This document shows, piece by piece, positions 49,148-61,758 of a DNA stretch of 64,000 nucleotides. Each line of letters starts with the position of its first letter. Position 1 is the stretch's first letter. The stretch is from positions 124,001-188,000 of the forward strand of contig RXJQ01000025.1 in NCBI GenBank assembly GCA_003963115.1, read 5' to 3'. Made by a program: the position numbers and the translations under genes. The notes beneath the pieces are model-generated. The model did no database searches. It was not told where the DNA came from and saw only the letters and a list, made by a program, of their open reading frames with translations. Source of the stretch: Burkholderiales bacterium (lineage in GTDB: Bacteria; Pseudomonadota; Gammaproteobacteria; Burkholderiales; Burkholderiaceae_C).

Positions 49148-50302
49148 ATGGCACCAATGCAACTGTTTCTGGAGCGCTTCATCGTCAGTTCCACCCCCTC
49201 GTGGCGGGTGCTGCTGGCGGTGTTTGCCTCCACGCCCTTTTTCCTGGTGGTGCTGGTTGGCCATGGCCTGGCCCTCAATACGCCGGGCATGCAGGAGGCG
49301 CTCAATCCCTGGGCCTTGTGGCCGCTGGAAGGCTGGCTTGCCCTGGCCACCCTGGTCAACTTGATCACGGCCTGGCGTCTGTGGCCTCACCGGGATTTGC
49401 CCGATGCCGTGCCGCAGGCCACGCTGCTGGTCTGCCTGGCCATCGGTCCCAGCTTCACCTTGATCGCCATCCTCGCGGGCACCTTCACCACCGCCCTCAA
49501 CCTTGTCTTGCTCGGCGTGCTGGCCATCGGCCTGCTGCTGTTCGAGCGTCGGCCCATGCTGATCGCCTATGGCACCTGTGTGGCCATCATCTCCGCGCAC
49601 GATCTGGGTGTGATCCTGGGCTGGTGGGTTTATGCACCGGCCTTCAAGGGCCAGGTGATGCAGGGGCGCGAACCAGTCTGGTGGTTCCACATCTGGCGCC
49701 AGTTCGCCTTTGTCGCCAGTGGCGTGGTCATGCTGGGCCTGCTCGGGCTGTTGTTCGATCGGCTGGACCAGGTACACGCCAAGCTGCGCCGCCTGTCCTA
49801 CACCGATGGGCTCACGGGCCTGGCCAACCGCCGCCGCGCCATGGAAGTGCTGCACAACGAAGTGGCCCGCCAGGCGCGAACGGGCCAGCCTCTGTCCCTG
49901 GTGCTGATCGACGCAGACCACTTCAAGCAGGTCAACGACCAGCACGGCCATGATGTGGGCGACCAGGTCTTGCGCACCCTGGGCAGCTTGCTGCTGGCCT
50001 GTGTGCGCAGCCCTACCGATGTGGCCTGCCGCCTGGGTGGCGAGGAGTTTGCGCTGATCCTGCCAGATACCAGGCTTGACCAGGTCGAGGCGGTGTGCGA
50101 GCGCTTGCGCCAGCAACTGGCTCGACGCAGCTTTGGCCATGGCGATGCGGCCTTCAAGGTCACGCTCAGCATGGGCGCGGTGGAAGGACGAGGGCAGGAT
50201 GTCGAGTCCTTGCTGCAACAGGCCGACCAGCAGCTGTACCGTGCCAAATCCACGGGCCGTGACCGCCTGTGCATGGCGGGCACATCGGTGGAGCCGGCAT
50301 GA
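49148..50302 (+). CDS. Membrane GGDEF diguanylate cyclase (I-site degenerate)
   Basis: YTDGLTGLANRRRAMEVL...DADHFKQVNDQHGHDVGD...RSPTDVACRLGGEEFALILP. Confidence 0.93.
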   Translation: MAPMQLFLERFIVSSTPSWRVLLAVFASTPFFLVVLVGHGLALNTPGMQEALNPWALWPLEGWLALATLVNLITAWRLWPHRDLPDAVPQATLLVCLAIGPSFTLIAILAGTFTTALNLVLLGVLAIGLLLFERRPMLIAYGTCVAIISAHDLGVILGWWVYAPAFKGQVMQGREPVWWFHIWRQFAFVASGVVMLGLLGLLFDRLDQVHAKLRRLSYTDGLTGLANRRRAMEVLHNEVARQARTGQPLSLVLIDADHFKQVNDQHGHDVGDQVLRTLGSLLLACVRSPTDVACRLGGEEFALILPDTRLDQVEAVCERLRQQLARRSFGHGDAAFKVTLSMGAVEGRGQDVESLLQQADQQLYRAKSTGRDRLCMAGTSVEPA

Positions 50303-51480
50303 AGGTCAAGCGCTTCATCCAAGGTGCCTTGCGGCAACTGGAGACCCGCATCGTCGAGCGTCACGACAGCGGCAGCGCCCTGGTGCTGCTGGCCAGTGCG
50401 CTGCCTGTCTTCCTGCTGCTGTTTGGCCTGCAGGCCGTCGGCTGTTGCTGGGCCCAGGTGCGGGCGCTCTACAACCCCCACTGGCTGTGGCCCTCTTTGT
50501 GGCTGCAGGGGGCGCTGATCCTGTGGTTGTCGGGTATGGCCGTGGTGGCCTGGCGAGACCGCCGCCTGACAGCGCAGCGACCCTGGTTCGTGCAGATGGC
50601 GTTGATACCCAGCATCCTGGGCCTGACGCTGTTGTCCATCGCGCATGGCTTGAAGGACACACCCATGGACCAGGTCCTGCTGGCCCAGTTCGTGTTTGCG
50701 CGTGCCCTGTTCACGCTGCGGGCCCTGCGCTGGTCCCTGCTGCTGGCGCTGCTGACCATCTTGCTGAGCGAATGGCTCATGGCCACGGGCCGCCTGCCTT
50801 ATGCCCCTTTGCTGGCCATGCCGATCTACACGGGGGGCGATCTGCATCCGTGGTGGGCGCTGTGGGTACGCGTGGTCTTCGATTCGGGTGCCTTGCCCGT
50901 TTCCGGCGCCTTGTTCTTCCTGGCCGGCACCTTGCATCGCCATCGTCTGGCCCTGGAGGCCCTGGTGCGCACCGACATGCTCACCGGCCTGGCCAATCGC
51001 CGCGAATTCATGACCCGCCTGGAGCGCGAAGCCCACCGCCAGGCGCGCAGCGGCCGGCCGCTCTCGGTGGTCATGTTCGATGTGGACCACTTCAAGCGCG
51101 TCAACGACACCTGGGGCCATCCCGCTGGCGACGAAGTCCTGGCGCGGGTGGGGGAGATCCTGCGTTCCCACACCCGCGAGCAGGTGGATACTGCGGCCAG
51201 ATACGGTGGAGAGGAATTCGTCCTGCTTCTGCCGGAAACAGATCTGTCGGGGGCACAGCATGTGGCTGAGAAGATATCGGCCCGCTTGCGGGAGCACGCG
51301 TTCATCGTCAACGGGCAGACCTTTCAGGTTACCCAGAGCGTTGGCATTGCCCAGGTCGTGGAGGGCGATACCGGCTGGGCCCTCAAGGTGGCTGACCGCA
51401 ACCTCTACCAGGCCAAGCGGGATGGGCGCGACCGCATTGTGGCGTCCGTGGCGTTTGCCAATGCGGGTGTCCATGCCTGA
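50299..51480 (+). CDS. Membrane GGDEF diguanylate cyclase (I-site degenerate)
   Basis: RTDMLTGLANRREFMTRLERE...DVDHFKRVNDTWGHPAGDE...REQVDTAARYGGEEFVLLLPE; 4-bp overlap with the upstream gene. Confidence 0.93.
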   Translation: MKVKRFIQGALRQLETRIVERHDSGSALVLLASALPVFLLLFGLQAVGCCWAQVRALYNPHWLWPSLWLQGALILWLSGMAVVAWRDRRLTAQRPWFVQMALIPSILGLTLLSIAHGLKDTPMDQVLLAQFVFARALFTLRALRWSLLLALLTILLSEWLMATGRLPYAPLLAMPIYTGGDLHPWWALWVRVVFDSGALPVSGALFFLAGTLHRHRLALEALVRTDMLTGLANRREFMTRLEREAHRQARSGRPLSVVMFDVDHFKRVNDTWGHPAGDEVLARVGEILRSHTREQVDTAARYGGEEFVLLLPETDLSGAQHVAEKISARLREHAFIVNGQTFQVTQSVGIAQVVEGDTGWALKVADRNLYQAKRDGRDRIVASVAFANAGVHA

Positions 51481-51507
51481 GCACGAAGCAGGCAGCGGTG
51501 TCGCCCC

Positions 51508-54701
<3,194 letters not shown>

Positions 54702-54705
<4 letters not shown>

Positions 54706-55796
54706 GCACAGACAAGGAGACAAGGCCCACGGTGTTGGTGGTGGACGACGCGCCCGCCAATTTGAGTTTGCTGGCCGGTCTGCTCAACAAGGCGCACAGG
54801 GTGAAGCTGGCGCCCACCGGCGTCAAGGCCTTGGACCTGGCTCGGCGCAGCCTGCCTGACCTCATCTTGCTCGATGTGATGATGCCGGAGATGGACGGCT
54901 ACGAAGTCTGCCGTCAGCTCAAGCAAGACCCGCTCACCAGGCACATCCCCGTGCTGTTCCTGACGGCCATGAGCCAGCCCGAAGACGAGGCACGTGGCTT
55001 CGAAGTGGGCGCGGCCGACTTCATCCAAAAGCCCATCAGTCCGGCCATCGTCCAGGCCCGTGTGCGCACGCACTTGCAGATCAAGGCCTATCAAGACCAG
55101 CTCAACCAGCACAACCTGCAACTGCGCGCCGAGCTGGAACAACGCATGGGCCAGGTCGATCAACTGCGCGAGGCCACGCTGCACGTGATGGTGTCGTTCG
55201 CCGAGTTCCGCGACGAAGAGACAGGCAACCACGTCAAGCGCACGCAGGAATACGTGCGCACGCTTGCCACGCATCTGTATGAGCGCGGTGCCCACCGGGA
55301 CATCCTCAACCCAGAGAGCATCGAGCACATCTCCAAGTCGGCACCCCTGCATGATGTGGGCAAGGTGGCCATTCCCGATCACATCCTGCTCAAGCCGGGT
55401 CGCCTGGATGGCGATGAGCTGGTCGTCATGCGCGAACACGCGATGTACGGCTGGGAAATGCTCAAGCGCGCCGCCACCCGCATGAACGACGAAGACGGCT
55501 TCCTGCGTCACGCCATGGACATCTCCCGTCACCACCATGAGAAGTGGGATGGCAATGGCTACCCCGACAAGCTGGCTGGCGAGCAGATTCCCTTGTCCGC
55601 GCGATTGATGGCCGTGGCCGATGTGTACGACGCCCTGATCAGCCGCCGCCCCTACAAGGACCCGATGGCGCATGAGCGTGCCGTCGACTACATCCGCAAC
55701 GGTTGTGGCACGCACTTCGATCCCGAGATCGTGCAGGCCTTCAACGACACGCTCGACCAATTCGTGCGCATCGCTGCCACCTGGGCAGATGAGTGA
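54702..55796 (+). CDS. Response regulator with HD-GYP c-di-GMP phosphodiesterase domain
   Basis: Receiver [47 protein letters not shown]...[44 protein letters not shown]. Confidence 0.95.
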
Positions 55797-55839
55797 GCAC
55801 ACGGCCTTGCGTCCCACACCACAAAGGACACCCACGGAG

Positions 55840-57126
55840 ATGAGATCCCCGCGCACAGCTTGTTTTGTCGCCATCCTGGGATGCGGCTTGGTGGCCACGC
55901 TGGCCGCACCGCTTGCTCATGCCGTGGACCTGAGCGCATCGGGTTTTGGCACGCTGGGCTATGCCGTGTCGGACCAGCCCTATCACTACCAGCGCTTCAT
56001 CGACGATCACGGCTCCTTCAAGCGCGACACCGTGCTGGGCGGGCAGGTGGATGCCAAGCTCAGCCCCGAGTGGTCGGCCACGGTGCAGGCCAAGGTCGCG
56101 CCTTCCTTGAACAACGATGAGGACTGGTCGCTGACGGCTTCGTGGGCCTTCGTCTCCTGGCGGCCCAACAACGACTGGCTGCTGCGCCTGGGCAAACAGC
56201 GCGTGCCCATGTACCTCAACTCCGAGAACCTGGACGTCGGGCAGACCTATGACTTCGCCCGCCTGCCGTTTGAGATGTATGGCCTGGCACCGACCACCGA
56301 CCTCACGGGGCTCTATGTCTCGCGCAACTGGATGCTCGATATCGGCGAGACCTCGCTGGATCTGTTCTCGGGTGGTGCCAATCTGAAGTCCCGCGCCTAT
56401 TTGCGTGATGCGGGCGCCGTGTTCCTGCCGGTGCACACCAAAGAGACGGGTGCCGTGCTGACCTTGCGCCGGGATACTTCGACATGGCGTTTGAGCTTGC
56501 ACCACACCACGACACGGCTGCGCAACGGCGACGATTTTCCCAGTCACTATCCCTATGTGGAAGGGGGCGGTGTCGCGTATTACAGGGTGAGCAATAACAT
56601 GCCTGGGTTGGAGCCGGTTGGCACCACCGACTACATCGTCAACGACATCATCACCCTGGCCGGCGACATTGAATTGGCGCCCAACTGGCGGTTGGTGAGC
56701 GAGCTGGCGCGCAATATTCAGATGCGCACCGAAAATGGCGCCAACACGGCAGGTGGCTATGTGGCCGTGCTGCACAAGGTGGGCGATTTCACGCCCTATG
56801 TGAGCTATGCGCGCTTGCGCTCGATGGGCGTGTCGGTGCAAGTGGCCAATGCCTTGAATGCTGTGCAGTCGCCAGCCTTGAACTTCTTCGACCCAAGACT
56901 GAATGCATCACAACGTCAGGCCTCCGACGCCATCCTGGTTTTCGACCAGGACACGGTGGCCCTCGGCACCTCCTACGCCCTGACCTCGCAGAGCAAGCTC
57001 AAAGCCGAGTGGGCCCGCACCCGCATCGGCAACCGCTCGGCCACCGTCGATTCACCGGCCGGTGAAGACGTGATCCGCAGGCAGCGCATCAACGTGCTGT
57101 CCCTCAGCTACAGCTTTGTCTTCTGA
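55840..57126 (+). CDS. Outer-membrane beta-barrel (porin-like) protein
   Basis: Signal peptide MRSPRTACFVAILGCGLVATLAAPLAHAVD; alternating strands; C-terminal LSYSFVF aromatic end. Confidence 0.8.
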   Translation: MRSPRTACFVAILGCGLVATLAAPLAHAVDLSASGFGTLGYAVSDQPYHYQRFIDDHGSFKRDTVLGGQVDAKLSPEWSATVQAKVAPSLNNDEDWSLTASWAFVSWRPNNDWLLRLGKQRVPMYLNSENLDVGQTYDFARLPFEMYGLAPTTDLTGLYVSRNWMLDIGETSLDLFSGGANLKSRAYLRDAGAVFLPVHTKETGAVLTLRRDTSTWRLSLHHTTTRLRNGDDFPSHYPYVEGGGVAYYRVSNNMPGLEPVGTTDYIVNDIITLAGDIELAPNWRLVSELARNIQMRTENGANTAGGYVAVLHKVGDFTPYVSYARLRSMGVSVQVANALNAVQSPALNFFDPRLNASQRQASDAILVFDQDTVALGTSYALTSQSKLKAEWARTRIGNRSATVDSPAGEDVIRRQRINVLSLSYSFVF

Positions 57127-57135
57127 GGGCCGGCC

Positions 57136-57564
57136 ATGAAACGCATTCCAAGCAAGATCATGCGCCCGGCCTGGCTGTTGCTGAACCTGGCCCTCATGGC
57201 GCTGCCCTCCTGGGCTGGCGTGGTCGTGGTTGCGCATGCCAACGTCCACAAGCTGGACATGCCCACGCTGCAACGCATCTACACGGGCAAGGTCATCGAG
57301 GTCGGCGGGGTCTCGGTGGCGCCGGTCAACCTGCAGGCCGGCCAACCCCTGCGCCAGAAATTCCTGAGCGACTACCTCCAGCAAACCGACGATGCCTACG
57401 TGGCCTACTGGACGGTGCGCCGCTACGTGGGCAAGGGTGCCCCACCGCGCGAACTGAGCAGCGTGGCCGACGTCATCAGCTATGTGCAAAGCACACCGGG
57501 CGCCATCGCCTACCTGGACGAAGCCGATGTGCCTGTCTCCATGAATGTGGTGCTGCGCAAGTGA
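57136..57564 (+). CDS. Short PstS-like (phosphate substrate-binding-like) periplasmic protein
   Basis: Signal peptide; LDMPTLQRIYTGKVIEVGG...LRQKFLSDYL...AYWTVRRYVGKGAPPREL...VISYVQSTPGAIAYLDEADV. Confidence 0.82.
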   Translation: MKRIPSKIMRPAWLLLNLALMALPSWAGVVVVAHANVHKLDMPTLQRIYTGKVIEVGGVSVAPVNLQAGQPLRQKFLSDYLQQTDDAYVAYWTVRRYVGKGAPPRELSSVADVISYVQSTPGAIAYLDEADVPVSMNVVLRK

Positions 57565-57591
57565 GCGCTCGCTGCGCTCAGGACGTGATGA

Positions 57592-58017
57592 TCAGGACGT
57601 CACCAGACGGTAGAGCAGCACCCACCAGATCAGCGAGATGACCACATTGCTGACCGCGAACAGGCCCAGGCGGTGCATCACCTTGTTGTAGGTGAGGTGC
57701 ACCATCGAATGCCCGATGCGCAGCGCCAGGTAGACCCAGGCCAGGCCCATGATCAGTGCATCCACGTTGTGCGTCAGGAAGGCCGTGAAGCCCGCCACGT
57801 AGAACAACACGGGCACCTCCAGCAGGTTCATGAAATTGCGGTTGGGCAGGCGCACGTCGTCGGGGACGCGCCCAGATTCTCCATAGCGAAAATCCTCGGC
57901 CGTGACCTGACCCTGCCTGCCTGCGCGAATGCGGGCAAACGGGATCAGCAGCAGAACATGCATCGTCCACAGCGCCAGGATCGCCATGGGCAGGAAGATG
58001 GGTGAATACGTGTGCAT
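57592..58017 (-). CDS. MAPEG-family integral membrane protein
   Basis: RNFMNLLEVPVLFYVAGFTAFLT...AWVYLALRIGHSMVHLTYNKVMHRLGLFAVSNVVI. Confidence 0.85.
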   Translation of the reverse strand: MHTYSPIFLPMAILALWTMHVLLLIPFARIRAGRQGQVTAEDFRYGESGRVPDDVRLPNRNFMNLLEVPVLFYVAGFTAFLTHNVDALIMGLAWVYLALRIGHSMVHLTYNKVMHRLGLFAVSNVVISLIWWVLLYRLVTS

Positions 58018-58140
58018 TGGCAGAATGCTCCTCTGAATGGGGGTCTGTTTTGGCGAGACAAGCAGGGCCTTGGCGGCTAACATCCAAATCAGATCATCTC
58101 ATTGCACGGGCCACACCCTGGCGTTTCCCGGATACCTCGC

Positions 58141-58434
58141 ATGGGCGTCGACAAGCTGTTCTCCATTTTCGTGGCCGCCGTCTGCGTGGTCATGCTCATC
58201 CGCCTGGCCTTGGGCGATGCGCGGCGGGCCCGCTTTGACCGCGCATTTTTGCAGACATGGGCCCGTGTGCACCGTCAGTCGCTGGCGATCTGGCACTGGC
58301 GTCGCAAACGCAAGTCGGCGGCCGAAGCGAGGCAGGTGGCGCAAGAGGTCATCAACCGTGTTCGCCACCGCGTTGAAAAAGAAGGCAATGTGCTGACGCC
58401 CGACGCCTTCAAGGAGCCCCGCAAGCCCCACTGA
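58141..58434 (+). CDS. Small hypothetical membrane-anchored protein
   Basis: One N-terminal TM, basic C-terminal region; competing ORFs on the other strand. Confidence 0.55.
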   Translation: MGVDKLFSIFVAAVCVVMLIRLALGDARRARFDRAFLQTWARVHRQSLAIWHWRRKRKSAAEARQVAQEVINRVRHRVEKEGNVLTPDAFKEPRKPH

Positions 58435-58443
58435 GGCCCGCGC

Positions 58444-59694
58444 TCATTGCACCTTGCGAGCGGCCACCCCTTGGCCCACCAGGCCAGCGGACATGACCCC
58501 CAGCACCAGGGTCAGTGCTGCGCCATAGAAGACCTGGTTGGGCGCGCCATGGTCCATCAAGGCGCCAAAAATCGGCGCAGCGATCGCAAAACCCAGATCC
58601 AGCCCGGAATACACCGTCCCGTAGACACGGCCCGTGGCCCCCGGCGGCGCGGCGCGCTTGATCAGCATGTCACGCGAGGGCCCCGCGAGACCGGTGCCAA
58701 AGCCCGCGAGCGAGACCACACCGGCCGCCGCCACACCCGGCAGCCAGCCCAGCCCACCCAGCACGAGCAGCGCGGCGGCCAACATCATGGCCGCCGCGAT
58801 CGTACGCTCCAGCCGCTCGATGCGGGCCACCAGAAAGCCGCCCAGCACCATGCCCACGGCACCACAGATCATGTAGCCCGTGACCACGAAGGCCGTTGCC
58901 GACATGGGCAAGCCATAGAGCTTGCTCAGCGCCGGGCTGGCAAAACCCTGGATGGCGCTCAAGGCCGCAGTGCTGAACAGAAAGAAGGAAAAACACAACC
59001 AGACCGAAGGCAGCTTCAGGAAGGCCATCGGGTGCTCGTCCTGCACCTGCTGGCCTGGTGCGTGGAGAGCGTGTGCCTGGTGATGGTCGTCGATGGCCTC
59101 CCGATAGGTGGCCAGCAGCGCGATCACGGTCAGCCCAAGGAGGGCTGTGCACAGGTAGGCCACGCGCCAGCTGCCCGTGGCCTGGTGCAGACCGATCAGG
59201 AAGACCGGCGCAGCGGCCCAGCCCAGATTGCCGCTGATGCCATGGATGGAAAACGCATGCCCCAGGCGAGCCATCGACACCCGCTTGTTCAGGATGGTGA
59301 AATCCACCGGGTGGAAGGACGCATTGCCCAGGCCGGCCAGGCCCGAAGCCAACATCAGGCCCCCATAACCCTGTGCCGAAGCCGCCGCCAGCGATGCCAT
59401 CACGAAGCAGCCCAGGGCCGCGAACAGCACGGGCCGAGCCCCGATGCGGTCCACGACAAAACCGGCCAGCGCCTGCCCGATGCCCGAGATCACGAAAAAC
59501 ACGCTCACCAGCAAACCCAGCTCGGCATAGCTCAAGCCGAAATCCCGCATGAAAACGGGAAACAGCGGCGGCAAGAGCATGTGGTGGAAGTGGGAGGTGC
59601 CGTGCGCCAGACCGATCAAGCCGATGGTCGCGGCGTCCTGGCGCGCGGCCGGCGAACCCGGCGCAGGGAGAGTGGTGGTCGAGCTCGTTGTCAT
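58444..59694 (-). CDS. MFS transporter
   Basis: TM-rich; GLAHGTSHFHHMLLPPLFPVFMRDFGLSYAELGLLVSVFFVISGIGQALAGFVVDRIG; GLGNASFHPVDFTIL. Confidence 0.93.
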   Translation of the reverse strand: MTTSSTTTLPAPGSPAARQDAATIGLIGLAHGTSHFHHMLLPPLFPVFMRDFGLSYAELGLLVSVFFVISGIGQALAGFVVDRIGARPVLFAALGCFVMASLAAASAQGYGGLMLASGLAGLGNASFHPVDFTILNKRVSMARLGHAFSIHGISGNLGWAAAPVFLIGLHQATGSWRVAYLCTALLGLTVIALLATYREAIDDHHQAHALHAPGQQVQDEHPMAFLKLPSVWLCFSFFLFSTAALSAIQGFASPALSKLYGLPMSATAFVVTGYMICGAVGMVLGGFLVARIERLERTIAAAMMLAAALLVLGGLGWLPGVAAAGVVSLAGFGTGLAGPSRDMLIKRAAPPGATGRVYGTVYSGLDLGFAIAAPIFGALMDHGAPNQVFYGAALTLVLGVMSAGLVGQGVAARKVQ

Positions 59695-59840
59695 GGTGAT
59701 GACTGTGCCACACACCCTGATTGCGGGTCATAAATAAGGGCACGGCATCGCTGGTGGTGGTAGGCTGGCATGCCGCACCGAACAGTTGTCCAGCTCGGGC
59801 ATGCTCGCAGGTGAGGCATGACGCCTAGGAGCGAGAGATC

Positions 59841-60110
59841 ATGCCCAACCCTCACCCGCCGACGGAGTCCTTGTCCGCGGCCGCTCTCCTGCATGGCGGT
59901 CACGTCATGACCGCCTCGCGCACCGATATGTTGCGTGCCATGTTGCCGCACACGATGGATTGCCTCAAAGCCCGTCAGGCCAATCTGATCGGCGATGACC
60001 TGATCGAAGACTATGTTGCCCTGGACTGGCTGGAATGGGCCGGCGGGGGCTTGCGTCTGACCGAAGTCGGCCGTAACGTTTGCAATGGCATGACCCGCCG
60101 CTCGGGCTGA
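59841..60110 (+). CDS. Small hypothetical protein
   Basis: MPNPHPPTESLSAAALLHGGHVMTASRTDMLRAMLPHTMDCLKARQANLIGDDLIEDYVALDWLEWAGGGLRLTEVGRNVCNGM. Confidence 0.55.
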   Translation: MPNPHPPTESLSAAALLHGGHVMTASRTDMLRAMLPHTMDCLKARQANLIGDDLIEDYVALDWLEWAGGGLRLTEVGRNVCNGMTRRSG

Positions 60111-60304
60111 CCGACAAAGCCCCGTGCCAGCATCGTCAGGCGGGGCGTGTTAAAGTGCTCAGTTACAGGGCGCAACGGCTTCGCTCCAGTAGCGAAACAT
60201 GGCCCGAACATGGCTGTTGCGCACCCTCTCGGTATCGTCCGCTGCGAGGAGGGACGGCATCGCACTGAGACACTTATACACCATCCCGCTGCTGGAGTTG
60301 GCCC

Positions 60305-60562
60305 ATGGCCAAGGAAGAACTCATCGAAATGAATGGCGTGGTCGACGAAGTCCTGCCGGACTCGCGTTTCCGCGTCACGCTGGAAAACGGCCACCAGCTC
60401 GTGGCGTATTCGTCAGGCCGGATGAAAAAGAACCACATCCGCATCCTCGCTGGCGACAAGGTGTCTTTGGAAATGTCGCCCTACGACCTGAGCAAGGGTC
60501 GGATCACCTTCCGCCACATTGAGCGCGGTGCCTACCAGGCGCCCCCGCGCAAGACGCACTGA
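60305..60562 (+). CDS. infA: Translation initiation factor IF-1 (probable paralogue, outside a ribosomal operon)
   Basis: [71 protein letters not shown]. Confidence 0.95.
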   Translation: MAKEELIEMNGVVDEVLPDSRFRVTLENGHQLVAYSSGRMKKNHIRILAGDKVSLEMSPYDLSKGRITFRHIERGAYQAPPRKTH

Positions 60563-60574
60563 GCGCACTGATTT

Positions 60575-61054
60575 TCATTTCGTCGTCTTTACCAAGGCCA
60601 TGCTGGGGTTGGTCGCCACGCTTTCCAGGAAAGCGTCGTTGATCTGGCCGCTGGCGTCGGACGCGCACTGAAGCTTGCGCACCGACTGACTCAGGCCATC
60701 AATGCGAGCGACGGGCACCCACCCATCGCTTTCGCTTTTCTTCTCCAGCACGATCTGCTGCACCACGAAGGTCTCGCCATCGCTGGCGCGTTCGTGCCGG
60801 CCGTCCTTGTCGACGGCGATCAGGCAGACATAAGCCCAACGATCTGAAGCCCACATCTGGTGGATGTCGAGCGTATGACCTTGCAGGGGCGGGCCGAGCG
60901 TGGCGTCGTGACGGATGGCTTCGACCAGTTCCTTGCGGACGGGTGCGTTGGGGGCGGGTTTGGTGGCTTGGGCCGGGGGGAACGTCAACAGCAGCGACAG
61001 GAGCAGGGCTGGTGTGGCCGCCCGGTACAAGTGGCTGGATGCGGGGTTTGGCAT
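60575..61054 (-). CDS. Secreted hypothetical protein
   Basis: Signal peptide ATPALLLSLLLTFPPAQA; WASDRWAYVCLIAVDKDGR...ETFVVQQIVLEKKSDG-type pattern. Confidence 0.65.
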   Translation of the reverse strand: MPNPASSHLYRAATPALLLSLLLTFPPAQATKPAPNAPVRKELVEAIRHDATLGPPLQGHTLDIHQMWASDRWAYVCLIAVDKDGRHERASDGETFVVQQIVLEKKSESDGWVPVARIDGLSQSVRKLQCASDASGQINDAFLESVATNPSMALVKTTK

Positions 61055-61104
61055 GAGGTGGTGCTGTTGAAGTTCGAGGCGGTCGAGTGTAGGCAGCTAA
61101 CGCA

Positions 61105-61758
61105 CTATTTGGGCAGGTTTGGCTGCATCAGCTTCTGGCACGCGGGGGGCAAGTAAGCCAGGTCGAATTCGGTGCGAGGTTCAAGCGCGTACTGAAAGTC
61201 AAGGCTTGCTAATCTGCAGTCACTATTTTCCCCGTCGAGATTCAACGGCCACTTCCTGAACGAGAGCTTGTTCACGATGCGCCAGCCTTGCGGCAGACTT
61301 TTTAAGAAAAAGACAACCCGACCATTATTTTGGTGGGTGTCCGGTAACTTGCCCTTGGGGGCATCGGCTGAACCAAACAAGATGTCGACTTGAGCCTGAT
61401 TGCCATTGACCTTGATGGACTGGATGAAGGGGATGGGCGCGGCGTCACCGTTCTCGTTTACCAACTGTTCTACCGGGGTTCCGGCTGGATCGGGTGGAAA
61501 GCGTGATTGCTTATAGCGACAGTCAGGCGTGTCGAATTTATTGAGAATAGGCCCATCAAAGAATTGCCGGGCAAGCGCGCAGCTCTTCTTGTCGTTGCGT
61601 CGCCCATCAAACTCACCGTAATCAAACATGTCTACGGGATAGGCATACATACGCTTCAGCATCTGCCCGATGGCTATCGCCGGATTTGCCTCCGCATGCG
61701 CTAGAGGCACGATCAGCAGCGATGCCAAAGCACACTTTAGACTGTTAGCAACCCTCAT
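61105..61758 (-). CDS. Periplasmic hypothetical protein, putative immunity for the adjacent peptidoglycan-hydrolase effector
   Basis: Signal peptide CALASLLIVPLAHA; 4-bp overlap with the upstream effector gene; ...VEQLVNENGDAAPIPFIQSIKVNGNQAQVDILFG...QGWRIVNKLSFRKWPL. Confidence 0.65.
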   Translation of the reverse strand: MRVANSLKCALASLLIVPLAHAEANPAIAIGQMLKRMYAYPVDMFDYGEFDGRRNDKKSCALARQFFDGPILNKFDTPDCRYKQSRFPPDPAGTPVEQLVNENGDAAPIPFIQSIKVNGNQAQVDILFGSADAPKGKLPDTHQNNGRVVFFLKSLPQGWRIVNKLSFRKWPLNLDGENSDCRLASLDFQYALEPRTEFDLAYLPPACQKLMQPNLPK

